A stretch of 16,820 nucleotides of DNA from an uncultured Clostridia bacterium. GTDB taxonomy: Bacteria; Bacillota; Clostridia; Oscillospirales; Oscillospiraceae. The notes under the pieces were generated by a model. That model was not told the DNA's origin. It searched no databases and saw nothing but the letters and a program-made list of their open reading frames with translations. Made by a program: the position numbers and the translations under genes. Position 1 is the stretch's first letter. Each line of letters starts with the position of its first letter. The DNA is taken from NCBI GenBank assembly GCA_946187475.1, contig CAMHRJ010000016.1:1-16820 (forward strand), given 5' to 3'. Shown piece after piece: positions 12,979 through 16,820 of this stretch.

Positions 12979-13012
12979 CTGCAGCGGGCAACGCCGAGGT
13001 TGCCCGCTGCAG
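12979..13012. terminator. Terminator hairpin downstream of dut
   Basis: CTGCAGCGGGCAAC (12979-12992) and GTTGCCCGCTGCAG (12999-13012) form a perfect 14-bp stem with a 6-nt loop, 8 nt after the dut stop. The strong U tract (CTTTTGTTTTATTTT) is on the plus side; the minus side has only TTCGTTAAATT. Position makes it the end of the leftward dut transcript, working in both directions. Confidence 0.75.
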
Positions 13013-13020
13013 CTTTTGTT

Positions 13021-13461
13021 TTATTTTCCCGTGCTGCCGAAGCCGCCGGCGCCGCGATCGGTTTCGGGGAGGGCGTCGCTTTCCGCGAATTCCGCTTCCA
13101 GGAAGGGGAGGATCACCAGCTGGGCGATGCGCTCGCCGGGCTCGATGGTGCGGGGCTGGTCGGTGTCGTTGTGCAGAGCCACGGTGCACTCGCCGCGATA
13201 GTCGGCGTCGATGACGCCCACGCAGTTTGCCGGGCGCAGACCCTGCTTGGAGGCCAGACCGCTGCGGGCAAAGACGCCGCCGAAGTACCCTGCCGGGATG
13301 GCCACGGCCAGACCCGTGCCGATCATGGCGGTGGTGTGGGGCGCGATGGTGACGGCCTCGCCCGCCGCCGGGGCGGCGTAGAGGTCATAGCCCGCGGCGA
13401 AGGCGCTGCCCCGATGGGGCAGCTGGGCGCTCTCCCGGAGCTTTTGGATCTGAATCTGCAT
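13021..13461 (-). CDS. dut: dUTP diphosphatase (dUTPase)
   Basis: Homotrimeric Mg-dependent enzyme hydrolysing dUTP to dUMP and diphosphate, keeping uracil out of DNA and supplying dUMP for thymidylate synthesis. At 146 residues it is of typical length, and all five conserved motifs are present: motif I A-A-G-Y-D-L-Y-A (22-29), II A-R-S-G-L-A (65-70), III G-V-I-D-A-D-Y-R-G-E with catalytic Asp (82-91), IV G-E-R-I-A-Q-L-V (109-116) and V R-G-A-G-G-F-G-S-T-G (136-145), the flexible lid. The ATG at 13464 has only 3-nt spacing from GGGAGGG, while the ATG at 13461 has 6 nt and overlaps the nrdG stop as TGATG, so I choose 13461. Confidence 0.93.
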   Translation of the reverse strand: MQIQIQKLRESAQLPHRGSAFAAGYDLYAAPAAGEAVTIAPHTTAMIGTGLAVAIPAGYFGGVFARSGLASKQGLRPANCVGVIDADYRGECTVALHNDTDQPRTIEPGERIAQLVILPFLEAEFAESDALPETDRGAGGFGSTGK

Positions 13462-13988
13462 CATTTGCCCTCCCAAAGGACGATCTCGCCCTGTTTTCTC
13501 GTCTCGTTCAGGTCGATGAGCCGCTGGTTGGAGGAGCCGCGAAACCGCAGGCGGATGTCCTTTTTCTCCTCCACGAAGCGGCCGTCCACCAGCACGTCCA
13601 GCAGAGCGAGCATCTCATCCGTCACCTCACAGCGGGGATGGCTGCCGTCTACCAGCAGCTCCCGGTCCAGAGTGAAGCCGCTGTAGGCCCAGATGTTTTT
13701 GTCCGGGTACTTCTCCCGCACCCGGTGGAGGAAGGGCACCAGTCGGCGCTGGTTTTCCGGCTCGAAGGGGTCCCCGCCCAGGAGGGTCAGACCGTTCACA
13801 AAGGGCTTGTCCAGTTCGGCAAAGATTTCCGCCTCGGTTTCCTCGGTGAAGGGCTTGCCATAGTCAAAATCCCAGGTCTGGGGCTGGAAGCAGCCCTTGC
13901 AGTGGTTGGTGCAGCCGGACACGAACAGCGTCACCCGGACGCCGGGGCCGTCGGCAATGTCACATTTTTTCAGTTCTCCATAGTTCAT
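13461..13988 (-). CDS. nrdG: Anaerobic ribonucleoside-triphosphate reductase activating protein
   Basis: Radical SAM activase that installs the glycyl radical on NrdD. The 175-residue protein has the activase [4Fe-4S] motif C26-x3-C30-x2-C33 (C-T-N-H-C-K-G-C), the SAM-binding G-G-D-P segment (T-L-L-G-G-D-P-F-E, near 71-79) and W-A-Y-S-G (near 107-111). The frame is open to 14240, but the ATG at 13988 has GAGG about 8 nt upstream and starts the family's usual M-N-Y. It is coupled to dut by a 1-nt overlap. Its partner nrdD lies about 1.15 kb upstream, separated by the zinc-ribbon gene and a structured spacer rather than adjacent as is common. Confidence 0.95.
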   Translation of the reverse strand: MNYGELKKCDIADGPGVRVTLFVSGCTNHCKGCFQPQTWDFDYGKPFTEETEAEIFAELDKPFVNGLTLLGGDPFEPENQRRLVPFLHRVREKYPDKNIWAYSGFTLDRELLVDGSHPRCEVTDEMLALLDVLVDGRFVEEKKDIRLRFRGSSNQRLIDLNETRKQGEIVLWEGK

Positions 13989-14042
13989 TTTCTTTGCCTC
14001 ACAAAGTTTCGCGGTTCGAATGCCGCAAATAGAATCAAATCC

Positions 14043-14180
14043 ATTTTGCCCCCGGAACTTGTTTCGGGGAGCAAAATACTGCTCGCGGAAGGGGGTGCGC
14101 CGTTTTCGCGAACTGCGGCTCGCAGCCCGGCGCAGCCCCTGGAGTGCAATTTCCCATCGAAAAACATCGTTTTTCGATGG
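14043..14180. repeat. Cluster of nested inverted repeats between the zinc-ribbon gene and nrdG
   Basis: Three stem-loops fill this spacer. ATTTTGC (14043-14049) pairs with GCAAAAT (14071-14077), enclosing a CCCCGGAA/TTTCGGGG stem. AGGGGGTGCGCCG (14090-14102) pairs with CGGCGCAGCCCCT (14128-14140) with one mismatch, enclosing a CTGCG/CGCAG stem. CCATCGAAAAAC (14154-14165) pairs perfectly with GTTTTTCGATGG (14169-14180), 5 nt beyond the zinc-ribbon gene stop. The last may act as a terminator although its minus-side tail (GAAATT) is poor. The whole resembles an interspersed structured repeat or an RNA leader of nrdG. Confidence 0.6.
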
Positions 14181-14185
14181 AGATT

Positions 14186-15043
14186 TTACCAGTCTGAGTC
14201 CCAATCGGTGTCGTCGGTGTCCCAGTCGTCCCAGTCCCAATCGTCGTCATCGTCGTCGTCCCAGCGCCAGCTGTCATAATCATCATCGTCGTAATCGCTG
14301 TAGGACTGGCGCTCGGAATAGTCCTGGAAGTAGGGAGTCGTGTAAAAGGTGTCTACGCCGAAGTTGTCGTCGTGGCCGTAGCCCACGTAGTAGTCTTCGT
14401 AATCCTCACGCAGACTCTCGGGCTCGACGGCGGGGACCCAGTCGTCGTTCTCGTAGCGATACCAGTCGCTGTCCAGGTAATAGTAGTAATCATCGTCGTA
14501 GCGATAATACCCGACGTCCGGCTCCCGGGTGAAGGCCCAGAAGGCAAAGACGACGAAGCCCATGAGCAGCGAGGTGATGATCACCGTGAGCAGGCAGCCT
14601 CTGGCAGCGCGTTGAGAGCTTTTCTTTTTGCCCGACGGCGTCCGCTGTGGGGAACCCTTCCGGTCGGGGGCAGGCGTGCGGCTGCGCTGCTTTTTCTCGT
14701 AGCGCAGGTCCACCTCTCTCTGCATCTTCTGGAGGATCTCCGTCACGGCGTAGGCCTCGTCATAGCCCTCGTAGCGGATGGCGCGGGTGCCGTCGGCCTT
14801 GTTTTTGTAGACCACATAGCGCCCGTCGTCCGCCTGATAGATGCCGAAGGCCTTGGGCTCCTGATAATCCTCGCCGATGAAAAAGCGCATCTTCTCCGCC
14901 GGGATGTTCTTCAGCAGGCAGTACTGCTGCAGCTCCCGGATGGTTTTCGGCGTGGAGACCTCGTGCAGATCCGCCTCGCAGCGGGGGCAGACCTTCATGC
15001 CGGCGGTCACCGGCTCACCGCAGTGGGGACAACGGAGCTCCAT
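14186..15043 (-). CDS. Zinc-ribbon, single-pass membrane protein with Asp/Trp/Tyr-rich tail
   Basis: A 285-residue protein with an N-terminal zinc ribbon (C5-x2-C8 ... C19-x2-C22), an uncharacterised domain (about 30-115, with RYVVYKNKADGTRAIRY), and a basic Ser/Pro/Lys/Arg linker (116-148). One transmembrane helix (about 150-171) leads to an extremely acidic and aromatic tail (172-285). Positive charges before the helix predict the tail outside the cell. The tail ends with runs of Asp broken by Trp, coded by repeated cgt/cat triplets that could slip in replication. GGGAGGTG lies about 4-10 nt before the ATG. It sits between nrdD and nrdG but after the nrdD terminator; a link to ribonucleotide reduction is doubtful. 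I do not know its function. Confidence 0.8.
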   Translation of the reverse strand: MELRCPHCGEPVTAGMKVCPRCEADLHEVSTPKTIRELQQYCLLKNIPAEKMRFFIGEDYQEPKAFGIYQADDGRYVVYKNKADGTRAIRYEGYDEAYAVTEILQKMQREVDLRYEKKQRSRTPAPDRKGSPQRTPSGKKKSSQRAARGCLLTVIITSLLMGFVVFAFWAFTREPDVGYYRYDDDYYYYLDSDWYRYENDDWVPAVEPESLREDYEDYYVGYGHDDNFGVDTFYTTPYFQDYSERQSYSDYDDDDYDSWRWDDDDDDDWDWDDWDTDDTDWDSDW

Positions 15044-15087
15044 GGGACACCTCCCGAAAAGATGGTTTTTCTCTTACCCAAGAAAAA

Positions 15088-15113
15088 GGGCTGTGAAGTG
15101 TTATCCACAGCCC
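15088..15113 (-). terminator. Intrinsic terminator of nrdD
   Basis: GGGCTGTG (15088-15095) pairs with CACAGCCC (15106-15113) with a 10-nt loop. On the minus strand it is followed by TTTTTCTTGG. It begins 19 nt after the nrdD stop, separating nrdD from the zinc-ribbon gene, whose own promoter I could not identify in the remaining 45 nt or so. Confidence 0.75.
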
Positions 15114-15132
15114 GTAATGATTGATTCTGAGA

Positions 15133-16820
15133 TCACAGATGCAGAACGCGATCCTTGATCTCCTGGGTGCGGCCCTGGTTCCAGAACTGGGTGCCGATGT
15201 AGCCGCAGGTGCGCCGCGCAACATTCATCTTGTCCTGATCGGTGTTGCCGCAGCAGGGGCAGCGCCAGATGAGCTTGCCGTCCTCTTCCTCGATCTGAAT
15301 CTCACCGTCGAAGCCGCAGACCTGGCAGTAGTCGCTCTTGGTGTTCAGCTCGGCGTACATGATGTGGTCATAGATAAACTTCATGACCTCCAGCACGGCG
15401 GGGATGTTCTGCTGCATGTTGGGCACTTCCACGTAGCTGATGGCGCCGCCGGGGCTGAGAGCCTGGAACTTGGCCTCGAACTCCAGCTTGGAGAAGGCGT
15501 CGATCTCCTCCGTCACGTGGACGTGGTAGCTGTTGGTGATGTAGCCCTTGTCGCTGATGCCCTCGATGACGCCGAAGCGCTTCTGCAGCGCCTTGGCGAA
15601 CTTGTAGGTGGTGCTCTCCAGCGGCGTGCCGTAGAGTGAGAAGTCGATGTTGTGCTTCGCCTTCCAGGCCTTGCAGGCGTCGTTCATGTGCTGCATGACC
15701 TCCAGAGCGAAGGGGGTGGCGGCGGGGTCGGTGTGGCTCTTGCCGGTCATGTACTTCACGCACTCATAGAGGCCGGCATAGCCCAGAGAGATGGTGGAGT
15801 AGCCGTTGTAGAGCAGCTTGTCGATGGGCTCGCCCTTCTCCAGACGGGCCAGAGCGCCATACTGCCAGAGGATGGGGGCCGCGTCGGACAGGGTGCCCTT
15901 CAGACGCTCGTGGCGGCAGAGCAGCGCACGGTAGCAGAGATCCAGACGCTCGTCGAAGATCTTCCAGAATTTCTCCATGTTGCCGCCGGAGGAGAGGGCC
16001 ACGTCAGGCAGGTTGATGGTGACAACGCCCTGGTTGAAGCGGCCGTAATACTTGTGTTTGCCGGGGACGTAGTTGCCGGCGTTGGCGATGTTGCCGATGC
16101 CCGCGTCGGTGAAGCGGTCGGGGGTCAGGAAGCTGCGGCAGCCCATGCAGGTGTAAACGTCGCCGCCCTTGAGCTCCTTCATGACCTTCTCGGAGATGTA
16201 GTCCGGCACCATGCGCTTGGCGGTGCACTTGGCAGCCAGCTCCGTGAGATACCAGTACTCGCTGTCCTCGTGGATGTTGTCCTCTTCCAGTACGTAGATG
16301 AGCTTCGGGAAGGCGGGGGTGACCCAGACGCCCTTCTCGTTCTTCACGCCCTGGTAGCGCTGTCTCAGCGTCTCTTCGATGATCATGGCCAGATCGTGGC
16401 GCTCCTGGTCGTTTTCCGCCTCGCCCAGATACATATAGACCGTGACGAAGGGGGCCTGACCGTTGGTGGTCAGGAGGGTGACGACCTGATACTGGATGGT
16501 CTGCACGCCGCGCTGAATCTCCTCGCGGACGCGCTTTTCCACCATGTCGGACACCACGCCGTCGGCGGGCACCACGCCCAGGGACTTGAGCTCGGTGACC
16601 ACGTCCTTGCGGATCTTCTGGCGGCTGACCTCCACGAAGGGGGCCAGGTGGGTCAGGCTGATGCTCTGGCCGCCGTACTGGTTGGAGGCAACCTGGGCGA
16701 TGATCTGGGTGGCGATGTTGCAGGCGGTGGAGAAGGAATGGGGACGCTCGATCAGCGTGCCGGTGATGACCGTGCCGTTCTGGAGCATGTCCTCCAGGTT
16801 GACCAGGTCGCAGTTGTGCA
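15133..16820 (-). CDS. nrdD: Anaerobic ribonucleoside-triphosphate reductase (class III), 5' part beyond window
   Basis: Oxygen-sensitive glycyl-radical enzyme reducing ribonucleoside triphosphates to deoxyribonucleotides, usually with formate as reductant. The visible 561 residues are the C-terminal four-fifths of a protein normally near 700; the frame is open through the right edge and reads H-N-C-D-L-V-N-L-E-D before the first internal Met at 16788. Seen are P-H-S-F-S-T-A-C-N-I-A-T-Q, the active-site Cys region C-M-G-C-R-S-F-L, and a C-terminal zinc site with two C-x2-C pairs (C-Q-V-C-G and C-P-C-C-G). The glycyl-radical loop R-R-T-C-G-Y-I-G is followed by F-W-N-Q-G-R at the end. All catalytic landmarks in view are intact. 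NrdG downstream is its activase. Confidence 0.96.
   Translation of the reverse strand, partial: HNCDLVNLEDMLQNGTVITGTLIERPHSFSTACNIATQIIAQVASNQYGGQSISLTHLAPFVEVSRQKIRKDVVTELKSLGVVPADGVVSDMVEKRVREEIQRGVQTIQYQVVTLLTTNGQAPFVTVYMYLGEAENDQERHDLAMIIEETLRQRYQGVKNEKGVWVTPAFPKLIYVLEEDNIHEDSEYWYLTELAAKCTAKRMVPDYISEKVMKELKGGDVYTCMGCRSFLTPDRFTDAGIGNIANAGNYVPGKHKYYGRFNQGVVTINLPDVALSSGGNMEKFWKIFDERLDLCYRALLCRHERLKGTLSDAAPILWQYGALARLEKGEPIDKLLYNGYSTISLGYAGLYECVKYMTGKSHTDPAATPFALEVMQHMNDACKAWKAKHNIDFSLYGTPLESTTYKFAKALQKRFGVIEGISDKGYITNSYHVHVTEEIDAFSKLEFEAKFQALSPGGAISYVEVPNMQQNIPAVLEVMKFIYDHIMYAELNTKSDYCQVCGFDGEIQIEEEDGKLIWRCPCCGNTDQDKMNVARRTCGYIGTQFWNQGRTQEIKDRVLHL

Noticed and set aside
13989..14534. Plus-strand open frames across the nrdG / zinc-ribbon spacer
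   Set aside because: They are Arg/Ser-rich products of reading the Asp-codon repeats backwards and have no RBS.

Overview
The window looks like chromosomal DNA of a strictly anaerobic, low-GC-lineage Gram-positive of the gut Clostridia (Oscillospiraceae/Ruminococcaceae-like). The basis is a class III (oxygen-sensitive, glycyl-radical) ribonucleotide reductase NrdD with its NrdG activase, strong GGAGG-type ribosome binding sites, SLH-domain surface proteins, a TnpV-type transposon protein and a DUF4342 protein. No rRNA, tRNA, CRISPR array or complete insertion sequence was seen.

Left part (1-9300). The edge carries the end of a mobile element: a truncated small ORF overlapping tnpV. After a hairpin come a leftward stand-alone E2/CAT-fold acyltransferase-like gene and, divergent from it, a tightly packed rightward six-gene operon (1751-6232): pgsA, cdsA, a DagK/YegS lipid kinase, a VTT (DedA/TVP38) membrane protein, a CmpB-type (PF06541) membrane protein and a small TIM-barrel protein annotated elsewhere only as 'hydrolase'. 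The first three genes form a route diacylglycerol -> phosphatidic acid -> CDP-diacylglycerol -> phosphatidylglycerol phosphate, and the next two are membrane proteins that could move or handle lipids. Convergent to it, separated by a strong two-way hairpin, lies a leftward operon: OmpR-family response regulator, HAMP sensor kinase and a DUF2238-like membrane protein. Upstream of the regulator sits a decayed internal fragment of a VirB4-like conjugation ATPase. The lipid module plus two-component system is therefore bracketed by mobile-element debris (TnpV on the left, VirB4 on the right). A similar 15-bp element with an 11-bp half-site period occurs upstream of both the regulator and the E2-like/pgsA divergent promoter region, which suggests that this system controls the lipid genes. 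I read this as a candidate mobile, self-regulated membrane-phospholipid remodelling island, possibly for cell-envelope stress or cationic-peptide resistance. The resistance role is inference.

Right part (9320-16820). Base composition and codon use become visibly more GC-rich. A leftward operon (DUF4342 protein, lipoprotein, short-chain dehydrogenase) is divergent from a secreted CAP-domain protein with three SLH repeats. Between that gene and the nucleotide genes lies a palindromic repeat of about 135 bp bracketed by two strong hairpins. Then come leftward dut, nrdG, a zinc-ribbon membrane protein with an extraordinary Asp/Trp/Tyr-rich tail, and nrdD, which runs off the right edge. nrdD, nrdG and dut together serve deoxynucleotide supply under anoxia; the zinc-ribbon gene and a structured intergenic repeat are interposed between nrdD and nrdG.
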